From Ahaetulla prasina (lineage: Eukaryota; Chordata; Lepidosauria; Squamata; Colubridae), in contig NC_080543.1 of the NCBI RefSeq assembly GCF_028640845.1, forward strand, positions 91,687,825-91,751,824: DNA of 64,000 nucleotides, in the 5' to 3' direction. This document shows, one piece after another, positions 30,197-41,574 of this stretch (position 1 is its first letter; every line of letters starts with the position of its first letter). The notes beneath the pieces were generated by a model. That model saw only the letters and a list, made by a program, of their open reading frames with translations. It searched no databases and had not been told where the DNA came from. The position numbers and the translations under genes are program-made.

Positions 30197-32444
30197 TTTT
30201 GCCCATTCCTAAATTCAATTCTCAGGCTGAAAAAACTAAAATACTGGCCTCAGTTTATGGGTGTCAGTCTTGCTCGCCATGCAGGGAGTTCCTAATTTAA
30301 ATACTGAAGCAGCAGACTGAAGGTGGAACAAAAAAACATTCTGTATATCTTTGTTACTCAAATTGTAATGAGCTAGTACCTGTCATTTCTGTTCTTAGCT
30401 TTCAATGCATTATGAACCTACTCTGGAACAGAGATGAGGAAAAGTAAGCTATTCATGCATCAAACTTCATTGCTCAAATATGTCAGGATCATTATTCCCA
30501 AACTCCAAGATGGTAATGGCCATACTGGGAAAAACTGCTCAAATAAATAAAATAAAATGTGAAACATCCACATATATTCATTGTCTCACATGCCATTGCC
30601 AGGAAGTTATTTCACCATTAAGTAGCAGCTATGTGAACTCTTCCTCTTTGATGCAAATAACATAAAATCAAACTGAAACCTAAAACGAACCAAACATCAT
30701 ATTAGAGATGAAGACTGTTCTCTCACATTTTCTCTCTCTAAGTTTCTTTAGCAAAACCTTTAATTGCAGTGATGAGCTAACCCCTGAGATAATTCAGTGT
30801 AAGAACAGATGCCAGAGGTCATATTTTGGCAACAGCAATTTTGTGCAGATTTCTTCTGCAAACTCTTGCTTTCTTGCTGGGTAAATTAATTATGTCATTG
30901 TCTCCTTTAAATTAACATAATTCTAACCTTTTCATGTGAAGAGATCAAACACTCCCACATAACTGGCAAAATGTGACTGTAAATGAGGGGCTTCGCTCAT
31001 CAAGGAAAGTTGGCTTTTCATCAGCCCTTCCTGAGCTTAATTAGAGAAACCTCAAAGAATATATGAGAAGTTCTAATTTAAATGAATATGCCAAAATAAA
31101 AGGAGTATTTATTTGCTCAACGTATTTAATAAGAGATACAATAAGGAGGTTTTCATGCTGAGTTATTTTTTAGGAAGAATATTACCAATCTTGTCTATTA
31201 TCTCCAGCTATTGAGGAGTGACAGAGGCAGAGAGCCTTATCTACGTGGTCTAGAGGCTCTGATGCTATAATTCCATAAATGAATACAAACTATTTAAACG
31301 TCATCTTTCCTTCAAGGAGTTTTTCTCTTTTCTTTTAACTGTACAGCAGATATGAGATAGTCATGCAGAGGTATTGTCTCAAGGTCACTCAATAAGGCCG
31401 AAGAATGAATCTGAGAGCCAGTTTGACTCTCTATCTATCAGAATACAGCTGGGAACATCATATACATTTAAATACATCAGTGTAATTCTAGACCACTTTG
31501 TAACCCTCTAAATGCCAGCACACCACCTTATTCCTGAAGAAATTTTACTATTCTTTGACAGACAATTGAAAAAAAATATCTTTCCTGAAATGTAATGAGA
31601 TATGGTCAGTTAAAAAATTAAGGTCTGTTTTCTACCTAGCACTAACATGAATGGCTATTAGAAATTATAGGAAACAGCGAGCGGTTAAAACATCCTTGCA
31701 TTCTCAATATGAACATTTTCAACATATTGTTCTTCATATAGGAAGGTTTCTATCAGCTGACTCATGGACCAGGCTTGAGAAAAGACCATTGTTCAAATAG
31801 TCAAACAACCCAGCAGCACCAATGTGAACAACCTAGTGGATTTGCCTATAGAGCCAGTTGGCTTCATTGAAAGGAGAATCTTGGGCTGGCATGTTCTATC
31901 CAAAGGAGATAGCTTTAGATAAGGTCTGTTTCTGGAACATCACTGTTTGATTACTTGTACTTGAGCTGAGTATAGAAATCCATCTTCTTCAAGGCAGACG
32001 TTTTGCTCATGACAATTATACAACATTTTGGCTTGATTAACATGCTAGTCAGAGGCTTCACGAAGCTGTGAAATATCAGGAGTATCTCACATAAGAGGTT
32101 TAGATTTGCATCTCTGTTCCCCAGTCAGCCTTAGGGAAATTTTTAAACTTCAGCCTTATTTATATCACAAAGTCTAGCCAATGGCATTATAGTATAAGCT
32201 TTTATGAATTAAAACACATTATTTGATTCTGAGATGCTAGAAGTATAATAAATTATACACCTTACATCTTACAGATCTTGGATTTGTTTACCATCTAAAA
32301 TGGTTCCATAATACTATAGAGATTCTTGCCTTTGAAGATCTGTCAACAAAGTATACAAACTTGAGATAAATAGAATAAAAGCTTATTATGCAATCAATTC
32401 ATTAAGCTTTAAAGTACCATGCAAGATACAGTTTTCTTTCTCAT
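30197..32444. other. Long AT-rich stretch without recognised content
   Basis: Over 2.2 kb I see no repeat family, no gene and no RNA. It is the longest apparently single-copy piece of the left half. Confidence 0.45.
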
Positions 32445-32516
32445 CTCTATTTCTATCATTTCTATCTCTATCTATCTCTATCTCTATCTTGTATGTGTTT
32501 GTGTGTGTGTGTGTAC
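32445..32516. repeat. (TCTATC)n and (GT)n microsatellites
   Basis: Imperfect TCTATC units (32445-32488) are followed by a GTGTGTGT run near 32497-32513. Confidence 0.85.
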
Positions 32517-33401
32517 GCATGCACACATTTTTCAGAGTAGATAGTAGAAGGGTCAAACATTTTCCAGTCATCCTTTATACTTGACCTTAATAAAAATACT
32601 AAAGGTGATGTTTACAATGTTATTCTAAAACAACCTCAAAAAACTCACCTTGTTTACACTACTTAAATTCTTTTCTAAAGGATATTAAGTATAGATATTT
32701 CAAAATTACTGTTACATTTCCACTGAATCTATCTGACAATTGCATACAAACTATATCTGACTTAAGAGGGATAATTTCTTTTGATGACAATTTATGCAAA
32801 GCATCCATTTGAGGCTGTTGCATAAAACAAAATGGCCCCTCCATTCTTAAAAGTGAAGCAGACACATTGCTTAATTTGCACTTCCCCTCTGGCTATCAAA
32901 ACTTGGAAATATGCAGCTCAATTCGAGCCACTGTATCTTATTGTTAAGAGCAAAGGGATCAAAGCAACCTCAGCAAGCAAAGTACAAATTTAATACTTTG
33001 TCCTCTGATGCACATTCAAACAATATCTGGTTTACATATTTCTCATATTGTTGCAAATATAATTATTTTAAAAAACATATTGTTTCTCATTGTCAAAGAG
33101 AATGTGAAAGAATTTCCAGATTCATAAGATCACATATACTTTGTCGCATATACGGCAGATATTTTTTTTATTATTTCACCTTGAGCCAGTTAAATTATTT
33201 AAATAATGACACCATTGCTGCCGGGTATTAAACCATTTAATGAAGGATGTTATTTATGCCATTATATAAATTAAAAATGAATAACTTTGCTGAAAGCTCC
33301 TCTGACCTTTCAGGAACTACTGAATTCTATACAGCAGTTTCAAGATAGTAAAGTTTTTGTCCTGGAATGTTAGAATTTTATTCTTTCCCCAGAATTTTCA
33401 G
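32517..33401. other. AT-rich non-coding stretch
   Basis: Nothing is recognised in this stretch. Confidence 0.45.
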
Positions 33402-33630
33402 AACTATCACCATTTTCCATTCTCAAAAGTTTCATTACTTGCAAATGCTTTGTACCAATGTTTTGAAATGGTAGGCCAGAATTTTCAGAATGAAAATCCA
33501 TTCAGAATAGAAATCCTTTCAGAATGGAAATCCATTCTGAAAATTGATTGGTACAATCCATTTCAAAAGATTGGTGCAAAGCATTTGCAAGTAATGACTC
33601 TTTTGAGAATGGCGAATGGTCATAGTTTAT
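33402..33630. repeat. Unassigned long hairpin
   Basis: Arms at about 33402-33472 and 33559-33630 are about 90% complementary over 62-70 bases (TTGCAAATGCTTTGTACCAA against TTGGTGCAAAGCATTTGCAA). The loop contains GAATGGAAATCCATTCTGAA, itself partly palindromic. I see no known termini or target duplication. It could be a MITE core or another foldback family. Confidence 0.75.
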
Positions 33631-34461
33631 CTGGTTTTAAACTGATTTTAAAATCAGATAAATATCCTAAACTTTGTACTAGCAATAGATCTACTTCATT
33701 GATTGGTGTGAATACTAAGGTCTCAACTTTATACTAACTGGATGGTTGCAGAAGGTCTTACCACATATAGTTTTACCCCTTCCAGTTGGGGTTTATCAAA
33801 AATCATCAGACATGAGTTTATTGATATATTGAATATAGCCAAGATAGAATAGACTATAATGGACTAAAGCTATACTAGTATCTTTAGATAGAAGAAAATA
33901 ACAACCCTTAATATAGTTTGGATTAAATTTCTTTGGGTTCTAATATTTGGGACTACATGTACCCTAAAATATATCTAAAATGTGAAATAAATTTGATAAA
34001 ACTTTTAAAGAATATTTAATTAGATATAAATAGATTAGGTTAAAATTCCCTTAAGCTTGTGTGATAAAATTAATGTTATTAATATTGTACTTTGTTTGAT
34101 TCATATTCTTATGTTAACGTAAAATAAATACTTCTTTTATATTGATAAGTTCCTTGGGATGCAGTTATGTTGTACTTTTAAGGAAGAGAAATTGAAACAA
34201 TGGATTAATGAATAGAACAGGACTGCAAATACTAAATGTAGAGACTAAATAACGAAACCGACCTGAAAACTGACCTGGCTATGGCCGCGTAGTTTCTGTG
34301 GGGCTTCTTTCTCAGGGTTTCAGGCTGACACACCTTAGAGCTGGAAAGGGGATTAAGGGTGGGGGGGGTGTAAGCATAGCTTTCTGGTGAGTCGGAGGCA
34401 TTCCAACGGCTGGCTGGGCAGAGGAAGAGGAAAAGGGTAACCAAGCAACCAGCCAGTTTCC
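33631..34461. other. Non-coding stretch
   Basis: Mostly AT-rich. A GC-richer piece at 34258-34455 with a G-run is not assigned. Confidence 0.4.
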
Positions 34462-34822
34462 AGATTTTATTTTATTTATTTTTATTTTATTTATTTGTCA
34501 ATCATATATAAGATAACAGGTAAACGTATAAACATAATTTGGATACATGAAAAGAGTAAGTAAAAAAGGAATATTAGGACAGGGACAGTAGGCATCCGGG
34601 TGCGCTTATCCATCCCCTTACAGACCTCTTAGGAATGGGGTGAGGTCAACAGTAGACAGTTTAAGCTTAAAGTTTTGAGGGTTTGGGGAAGAAACTACAG
34701 AGTCAGGTAGTGCATTCCAGGCATTGACCATTCTGTTACTGAAGCCATATTTTCTGCAATCAAGTTTAGAGAGGTTTACCTTGAGTTTGTATCTATTATT
34801 TGCTCATGTATTGTTGTGATTT
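34462..34822 (-). mobile_element. CR1-group LINE family 2, 3' end
   Basis: TTTATTTATTTGTCAATCAT starts the tail. CCTCTTAGGAATGGGGTGAG and ACAGAGTCAGGTAGTGCATT match 29150-29250. Confidence 0.8.
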
Positions 34823-35022
34823 GTGATTGGCCAATGTGATTCGTTGTTTTGAGAAACGGGGAAATGTTTCTTCTTAAGGTTGTGGAAAGTGCAGGAAGAT
34901 TCAGAACTGGCTTTCCACTGGTTGTGCCAAGATGATATCTCCAAATAAACTAGTTCTTTGAGGAATTACCCTGCCTCGGAGTTCTGTTTTGAAATGGCTG
35001 TATTATTTGGAACCCTGACAAC
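34823..35022 (+). repeat. Possible LTR end, unconfirmed
   Basis: AATAAACTAGTTCTTTGAGG and an end near GGAACCCTGACAACA have the feel of an R-U5 region. I could not define the ends. Confidence 0.28.
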
Positions 35023-35139
35023 AGCATTTAAGATAGTTTCAAAGAAAATATTTATAGTTGAAGAACTACTTTCAAAGATAACTTCTTTATTTTGTTTCTT
35101 TGCGAACATGAAGATTTCAGTTGTATGTCAAGGTAACAT

Positions 35140-35150
35140 TTCCACTAATG
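35140..35150. repeat. Target-site duplication of foldback family 2, left
   Basis: TTCCACTAATG here is repeated exactly at 35463-35473. Confidence 0.8.
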
Positions 35151-35237
35151 TCTATGGAGATTCTCAGTAATCCAGCCCATGGTTGTCCCAAAGGTGCTTT
35201 TTCAAGAGGCAGCTGGGCTTTCTGGTTTTTCTTTGAA

Positions 35238-35271
35238 GACATTTCACTTCTCATCCAAGAAGCTTCTTCAG
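35238..35271 (-). other. Hammerhead-like core, family 2 left arm
   Basis: On the minus strand it reads CTGAAGA, a stem of CTTCT with AGAAG around a short loop, then GAAATGTC. Confidence 0.4.
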
Positions 35272-35373
35272 TTTTGACTGGATGGTGGGGAATGGAAGTA
35301 TTTATATTCCTTGCAGATGTCCAGATGTCTGCAACGAGTACAAACCCTTCCATTCCCCACCATCCAGTCAGAG

Positions 35374-35407
35374 CTGAAGAAGCTTCTTGGATGAGAAGTG
35401 AAATGTC
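35374..35407 (+). other. Hammerhead-like core, family 2 right arm
   Basis: It has the same order as the left arm and the same GAAATGTC in place of GAAACGTC, so both arms share one change relative to family 1. Confidence 0.4.
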
Positions 35408-35473
35408 TTCAAAGAAAAACCAGAAAGCCCAGCTGCCTCTTGAAAAAGCACCTTTGGGACAATTCCACTAATG

Positions 35474-36631
35474 AGTAATGTAAATTAAAGTATAATAAAT
35501 AAATTAAAGAACAAATAGTGTTCAGGTATATCTGCAAGAAGAGAATTTACTACAATTATAGCTGGGAATAATCATAATTAATTAAATAATAATATAAATT
35601 TGCCAACAGTTATATAACAGGTAAAACCATCATGAATTTCAAATGTAACCATACCAAAAAAAAAAAAATACTACGAGTATAATAAGAATTTCCTGAAAAA
35701 TTAAAAGAGGAAACATTGAAATGCCCTCAAGAGTCAGTAGACTTAATTTACAAAGGTTAAAAAACTGAAATAAATAAAAGGCTTACAAAATATCCTGGAT
35801 TTTGCTCTAATTCAAATACACAAATACAATCAGTTCAGCTTCCAGAACTCACCAATATCGTAATAAATAGGTCTTAATCTGATTCTATACTAATGGAAAA
35901 TGTCAGCGTAAATGAGGTATAACACAAAGAGAAAGTTCATTTACGATGTAATCGCCCACGAATGGTGCATGCAGGAAATGCTTTATGTGACGAGAAAAAA
36001 GCACATTACCTTGCATTTGAAAGTTACTTGTGCTATACATGTATTATTGAATGCAAAGTGGGTGAATCAGCCAGTGTATATCTCAGGTTTGACAGAGGAT
36101 TTGTATTATTTTCTGTATCATCTTTTCCACTTGGCATCCTCCAGATGTTCTGGTACCTCAGTGTTCTGAGCTGCCAAAGCTTAACTGCCGATCAGTCTGA
36201 GATGTGCAGCTCCAGCATATCCAGAAACACCAGGATGAGGGAGATCAATTTACTCTTTGTACAAAATAATCTTTTTTGCTGGAAGCAGTTCATGCACTTT
36301 ATAATCCTGTGAATCGTTCAATGAGAATTTACAAGCTACGCCAAGATGAAATTTAGGCTTTGAGGATAGATTTCAGGCTAAATTTCTGTTATTGTTGTTG
36401 CACAAACTTGCAAAGAAGAATAGATGGAAAGAATCATATCTGCACCCAGCCTGCCTATCAAAACACATGCCTATATAAGAACAACAATGAATTTAAGAAA
36501 ACCATTTGAACTGCTACTATAGGATGTCTGGTACAATGACTAAAACAGTTTATAAGGAGTTAAAGAATCTCCTCAAATATTTAAGTAACAGAGGCATGGG
36601 GTAATCATTTTTTTTCTCTTTTTAGGTGTCA
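35474..36631. other. AT-rich non-coding stretch
   Basis: Open frames at 35912-36312 have no recognisable domain. Confidence 0.45.
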
Positions 36632-36633
36632 TA

Positions 36634-37915
36634 CTGTGTTTTCCTGAAAATACGACATGTCCTGAAAATAAGGCCAAGGCTGAATTTTGGGGTGGGCGTA
36701 AATATATCCCTCCCCCCAAAATAAGCCCTAGTGAAGGGGTTGAAGTGGCCAGCACAGGAGGCAGCCATTCTCCAGTCAATTAATGGCAGCTGAGCCCCTT
36801 AATGGCAATCCGTGGAGCAGCTGAGCTGATCGGGAGCTGCCTCTCATTCTATCTCTCCCCAGCGTTCTTGGCGCTTGCCCACCTCCCATCCATCCATTCA
36901 TCCCCCTCGCCTGCAAACTCCCACCCCGCTCACAAGAGAGCAGCTGCCCAGTACATCTTGCCACATGGTGCCCACCCAGAGGACAACCCCCTCCAGCTAG
37001 GCAGAGCGCTGCTCACTGACTGAGAAGTATCCCAGGATCACGATATGGGTGAAGCTGATGAGCACCAGGTCCTTGAGCAGTCTGTACCGCCGCCATCCCA
37101 GCACTAAGAAGGGCTTCCTCTGCGGCTTCCAAATCCTGGCTGGAAGCTGCTGGAAATGGAGAAGAGGCTGGTCAGGTCAGCTGCCTGCTGCCAAATCTTC
37201 CAGGAGCCAGGTCAGGTGCATGGAGCTGGAACCATAGAGTGGGAAGTGCATTCCCAGAACAGCCTCTGCCAGAAGACTCTGCATTGGTAGTGGTCACTCT
37301 GGGATTGTACTTCCCGCTCTATAGTTCCAGCTCCATGCGGTTGCCCCAGCTGCCATAAGATGCAGCAGCAGGCGGCTTGCCCAACTGGCCTCTTCTCTGC
37401 TTCCAGTGGCTTCCAGCTGGGTGCTCACCAGCTTCACCCACATCGACGTGGTGAGGTCTGGGAGGCATGCAAGCGGGGGGGGGAGACATCTTTGGGCCAC
37501 TTGCATTACACACACATACACACACACACACACCATGGAAGGGGAGGGGCTTGATGGTGGTGTGCAGAGGGAGACTCTCTCTGCCGGACTCCCAGCTGGA
37601 CTCCCAGCTGTGAGTGTGCAGGTCGCCTGGTGGGCCCCACATGGCAAAAGGTGCCAGGCAACTGCTCTCTTGTGAGTGGGCTCCCAAAGAGCCAGCTGCA
37701 GGGACTGTAGGACACAGGCACAGCCTCAGGGGCAAACAGTTGACTAGTGACTGTGTTGCACTGCCACAGTAGTGCAATACAACAGCAGCCATGAGGTGAC
37801 CATGCTCGCTGCCTCCTGCACCCCCAAAATAATAAGACCCCACCGATAATAAGGCCAAGCCCTTATTTCGCGGTTCAGAAAAATATGACAGGGTCTTATT
37901 TTCAGGAAAACACTG
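36634..37915. mobile_element. Tc1/mariner-type non-autonomous transposon, 1.28 kb
   Basis: The left end CTGTGTTTTCCTGAAAATA and the complement of the right end CAGTGTTTTCCTGAAAATA match at all but one base. TA flanks both (36632-36633, 37916-37917). Subterminal AATAAGGCCAAG-type text repeats at both ends. The interior is GC-rich and contains a long imperfect palindrome (about 37045-37260 against 37295-37440). No transposase remains, and open frames inside are shadows of the palindrome and a CA run. Confidence 0.85.
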
Positions 37916-37917
37916 TA

Positions 37918-38161
37918 TCCTTTCCTTAAGCCACATGTCAACCAATTGTATAGGTAACAGAAAAACATTTTTCTAGAGATACCTTAGAGATATCTAGAGG
38001 GATACCTAGGGATACTTGCAAAGGCTAAAATTACAGATGAATTATATCAGCTGAACTGCAATGAGGTGGTTAGTACTGCCAAGGAGGAAAAACATTCAAA
38101 CTATATTCACACATGGCACATGTGATTTGGGCACCAAAGTTCTGACAAAATAGAAATTCAA
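37918..38161. other. Non-coding stretch
   Basis: Nothing is recognised except a doubled GATACCTTAGAGATA-like motif near 37978-38010. Confidence 0.4.
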
Positions 38162-38316
38162 TAACAGTAACAGAGTTGGAAGGGATCTTGGAGGTCGTCT
38201 AGTCCAACCCCCTGCTCAGGCAGGAGACCTATCCTAGGGATTCGAATCGCCGAACTGCCAACCTTTCTGATCGACAAGCTCAGCGTCTCAGCCACTGAGC
38301 CATCTAGCCAAGCCAA
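38162..38316 (-). mobile_element. SINE: tRNA-like head joined to a CR1 tail
   Basis: Reading the minus strand from 38316 there is an A-box TGGCTCAGTGG (38302-38292) and a B-box with GATTCGAATCC (about 38248-38238). It then passes directly into the CR1 3' end: CTGCCTGAGCAGGGGGTTGG, GACCTCCAAGATCCCTTCCA and AACTCTGTTACTGTTA. It would be transcribed by RNA polymerase III and use CR1 enzymes for insertion. Confidence 0.75.
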
Positions 38317-38454
38317 ATTATCTGAGAATGTCTATGAAGTGGAATGAAAATTTGTCCATGTGATCAAACAATGAAATGAACCAGCTGTACAAAAGGAAAA
38401 ATGACAAGAAAAGCCTTTCCAAAGCAGAGTAATACTAAATTTTTTTAAAAAAAC

Positions 38455-39450
38455 TTCTAGACTTCATTCAGATCTTTGCAGTCCAATGGAACATTGACTC
38501 CAGAAAAGAAGAGGTATTTTGTCACTTTTATAGATGATTACAGATATACTACATTATATCTGTTACACAACAAAAGTAAAGTACCAGACAAACTTGAACA
38601 AGATTTGGCTCAAATAAGCAACACATCTGGCAAAATGCCAAGTATCTTGTGCACGAACAATGGAACTGAATATACAGTGAGAACACACAGGTGATTCTCA
38701 GAAAGCATGGCCTAATATTTCAAACTACTGTACCATTCAACCCAGAACAAAATGGAGTTCCAGCAAGAATGAGCCACGCTCTATGTGAGAGTTGAAGAAC
38801 TATGCTGTTTGAGGAAGATATGCCAACCACATACTGTGGGGAGGCAATTAGGACCATATGCTATCTTCAAAAAAAGAAACTCCATATGAACTGTGGAATG
38901 GAAAGATCCTGAATTTGGGCCGTTTAAAATTTTTTTGAAGCAAAGCCATCTCAAAAGAAAAACATAAAATGGGATGCTTGTAGAAAAGAAGGCGTACTTG
39001 TGGGCTACAGTGAATCACAAAAGGGATATGGAATTCTACACCAAGACACAAACAAGGTAATCATCAGTAGAACTGTCAATGAATTTTTCAAGGTGTTCAA
39101 AATTTTATGAACTAACACAAATGCTTCAAACTAAAGCAAATTCCACATCAGTGTCACATGAAGATAAGCAACAAAGAGACATAGAAATAGAAACTAATGC
39201 AGACTATCCAAATACTGTAAAAGAAGAAACCAGACCACAAGAGGCCTCAATTAGGAAATCCACCAAAAGCAATAAAGCCATCCCAGCCATGCGTCTGTCC
39301 TATGCTGCTCGTGTACCATTAAAACCAGAGCCAGATTCATGGGATGAGATGCAAAGACTTCCAAACCATGAGAAACAAAAGTTGATCAGAACCTCTTACA
39401 AGAAACAGATTTGTAGAACTGAGATCCAAAATGGGGCTAATATCAGGAGT
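38455..39450 (+). mobile_element. Ty1/copia retrotransposon relic
   Basis: The order of remnants (integrase core, then spacer) fits Pol of Ty1/copia. Frame breaks and stops are frequent after 38694. A possible LTR begins at 39467. The left side is truncated. Confidence 0.7.
38476..38880 (+). pseudogene. Copia-type integrase core fragment
   Basis: The frame at 38476-38694 has KRYFVTFIDDYRYTTLYLL, the usual start of the copia integrase core with its aspartates, and CTNNGTEYT where a DNGxE block is expected. The first aspartate of that second motif is changed to asparagine. After a frame break, VPFNPEQNGVPARM-type sequence near 38740-38775 gives the region around the catalytic glutamate, with alanine where a glutamate is usual. 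It is inactive. Confidence 0.7.
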
Positions 39451-39459
39451 AGTTGTTGA
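39079..39459 (+). pseudogene. Copia Pol linker fragment
   Basis: An open frame encodes hydrophilic sequence (HEDKQQRDIEIETNADYPNT, RKSTKSNKAIPAMRLSYAAR). This suits the spacer between integrase and RT of copia Pol, but no catalytic motif is present. Assignment rests on position. Confidence 0.4.
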
Positions 39460-39466
39460 GTGGGTA

Positions 39467-39740
39467 TGTTGGAATACATTATTCATGTATTTTGTACAAC
39501 AATTACCAAACAAACAGTAGATGGCAGTGCTTATAAGTTTGTAGTTGCATTTATGTTTCCTGGTCGCAGTTAAGCAGAAAGCCACACATGTGGACCGTGC
39601 ACTGTTTCTGTAGGGCTATATACAGATTTTCTAACATCATGAATGCTAGTTCCCTTTTTCATTTTAAGCACACATTAGGAAGTAGCCACTAAAACAATAA
39701 AATATTTGAGCCAAAAGTAGTTCCTCTTCTATTCCATTAT
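39467..39740 (+). repeat. Possible copia LTR, unconfirmed
   Basis: TGTTGGAATAC follows an A/G-rich stretch, and an AATAAAATATTT signal lies near 39697. TGTTGGAATA is a copia-type LTR start. The right end is not defined. Confidence 0.3.
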
Positions 39741-40741
39741 ATTGAATGCATAGTACTTCATCTAGCTCAGCCATTAATGAGTTCAGGGTCACAGATGCAA
39801 CAACCTTTTCTCCACAACATGTAGGAAGCACTCTTGAAAACAGCTCTTTTCTGTACTGTTAGCTGTTCTTTGAGACTGAGCATTTATGACCCAATGCACA
39901 GAGAAGTTATGCTGCCCCTAGTATTTTGTCTCTCACTAAAAAACCAGAAATGTTTTGTGCACAGTAACAGATGATAATTCTCTGCTGTAAAAAATGTATA
40001 TACCTTGTATATACTGACCTTTCTCTTCTTCATTTTTTACAAGTGACCTACATAGCCATTTCCCACTGGTTTCACATCAAGAGATCAATCATGTCAGATC
40101 TGGGAAAATATCATTCCGGCTAGCTAAGCCGCAAAGATCAGGTACATGCAAAAGGTATTTCAATGTATAATGCAAAAGGGTAGCATTAAAATGAATATTA
40201 ATCTGAACTTTCATTAAGTTAAATAGCATATTTTCTAACACTGAAAACAGTTAAGAACACTGAATTATAAATAATTAGCTGAGATGATGTGGAATATATA
40301 AAATGAGCATGATAAATATTAATATTTTTATAAGTTGAACAATGATACTTTATATCATAATATGACTTAGCACAACTAAGCAGGAGTGATATATTTTTCT
40401 TTTACGGTGATACCAAATGAAGATTTTTTTGTGTGTGATTATACATTTCCATTAATTAAATATCATGGAGACTCAATTGTTCATTTATAAACCACCCAAA
40501 ACTCCCTACTACTGCTAGTAAGTGTCTATCTGAAAATTCCTGAAGACTGAACTTTCTCTCACAGTTTATGTTTGCTGTAGTTTGTGTTAAATGCAATACT
40601 AAATCTTTAGCTTTATTCAGGCAACTGTTTTGTTCTTAGGAGCAAGTTGCATGGACAGAATGGGATGTTCCATCTAAAGACATTATGTTTAATTTAAGAT
40701 GTCTTCAAAGCATAGGCCATCAAAGCCTAGTGGGAATTATA
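39741..40741. other. AT-rich non-coding stretch
   Basis: Nothing is recognised in this stretch. Confidence 0.45.
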
Positions 40742-41574
40742 TGGAAAAAGGAACTTTCAATTGCACATTTCACTTGACAGACTTGAACATTGGACACTAT
40801 CTAACAAAACGAAATTCAACTGTAAAAAAACTAAGGTTCTACATTTAGGCAAGAAAAACAAAATGCACAGGTACAGTAGATGTGGTACCTTGTTCATTAT
40901 TAGGGATCTTGGAATCCTAGTGGACAACCATTTAAATATGAGCCAGAAGTTTGCAGCAGGTGCCAAAAAAGCCAACACAGTTTCTAGGCTGCATAAACAG
41001 AAGGATAGAATCAAGATCACGTGAAATGTTAATACCACTTTATAATGCTTTGGTAAGGCCACACTTGGAATACTACATCCAGTTTTGGTTGCCATGATAT
41101 AAAAAAGATGTTGAGACTCTACAGACTCTTTGGTTGCAGAGAAGAGCAACAAATATGATTGGGGGGCTGGGGGCTAAATCATATGAAGAACGGCTGCAGA
41201 AATTGGGTATGTCTAGTTTAATGAAAAGAAAGACGAGGGGAGACATAATACCAGTGTTCCAATATCTCAGGGGTTGCCACAAAGAAGAGGGAGTCAAGCT
41301 ATTCTCCTAAGCATCTGAGGGCAGGACAAGAAGCAATGGGTGGAAACTAATCAAGAGAGAAGCATCCTAGAACTAAGGAGAAATTTCCTGACAGTTAGAG
41401 CAATTAATCAGTGGAACAACTTGCCTCCAGAAGTTGTGAATGCTCCAACACTTGAAGCTTTTAAGAAGATATTGGATAACCATTTGTCTGAGGTGGTGTA
41501 GAGTTTCCTGCCTAAGCTGGGGGTTGAACTAGATTAGAAGACCTTCAAGGTCCCTTCCAACTCTGTTATTCTAA
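40742..41574 (+). mobile_element. CR1 LINE 3' end, 830 bp
   Basis: The plus strand encodes DRLEHWTLSNKTKFNCKKTK and VLHLGKKNK (RT C-terminal side of the catalytic site). It then has LVRPHLEYYIQFWLP-like, QRRATNMI and EERLQKLGM blocks in broken frames. The 3' UTR (GAGCAATTAATCAGTGGAAC, TTCAAGGTCCCTTCCAACTC) ends in TGTTATTCTAAG. Confidence 0.88.

Larger units (their letters stand above)
35151..35462. mobile_element. Foldback element, family 2
   Basis: The arms (about 35186-35300 and 35348-35462) are nearly perfect reverse complements, from TGTCCCAAAGGTGCTTTTTC to CCATCCAGTCA. An 11-bp duplication flanks it, as expected of target-primed reverse transcription. The left end has 35 extra bases that the right end lacks. 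Both arms carry a 34-nt hammerhead-like block. There is no coding capacity beyond arm-spanning chance frames. Confidence 0.75.

Noticed and set aside
35121..35471. Two frames on opposite strands sharing a common 40-residue peptide
   Set aside because: The shared peptide is due to the inverted arms of the foldback element, not to gene duplication.
37294..37945. Minus-strand frame of 208 codons
   Set aside because: It runs across a CA microsatellite and the palindrome of a DNA transposon, and no domain is visible.
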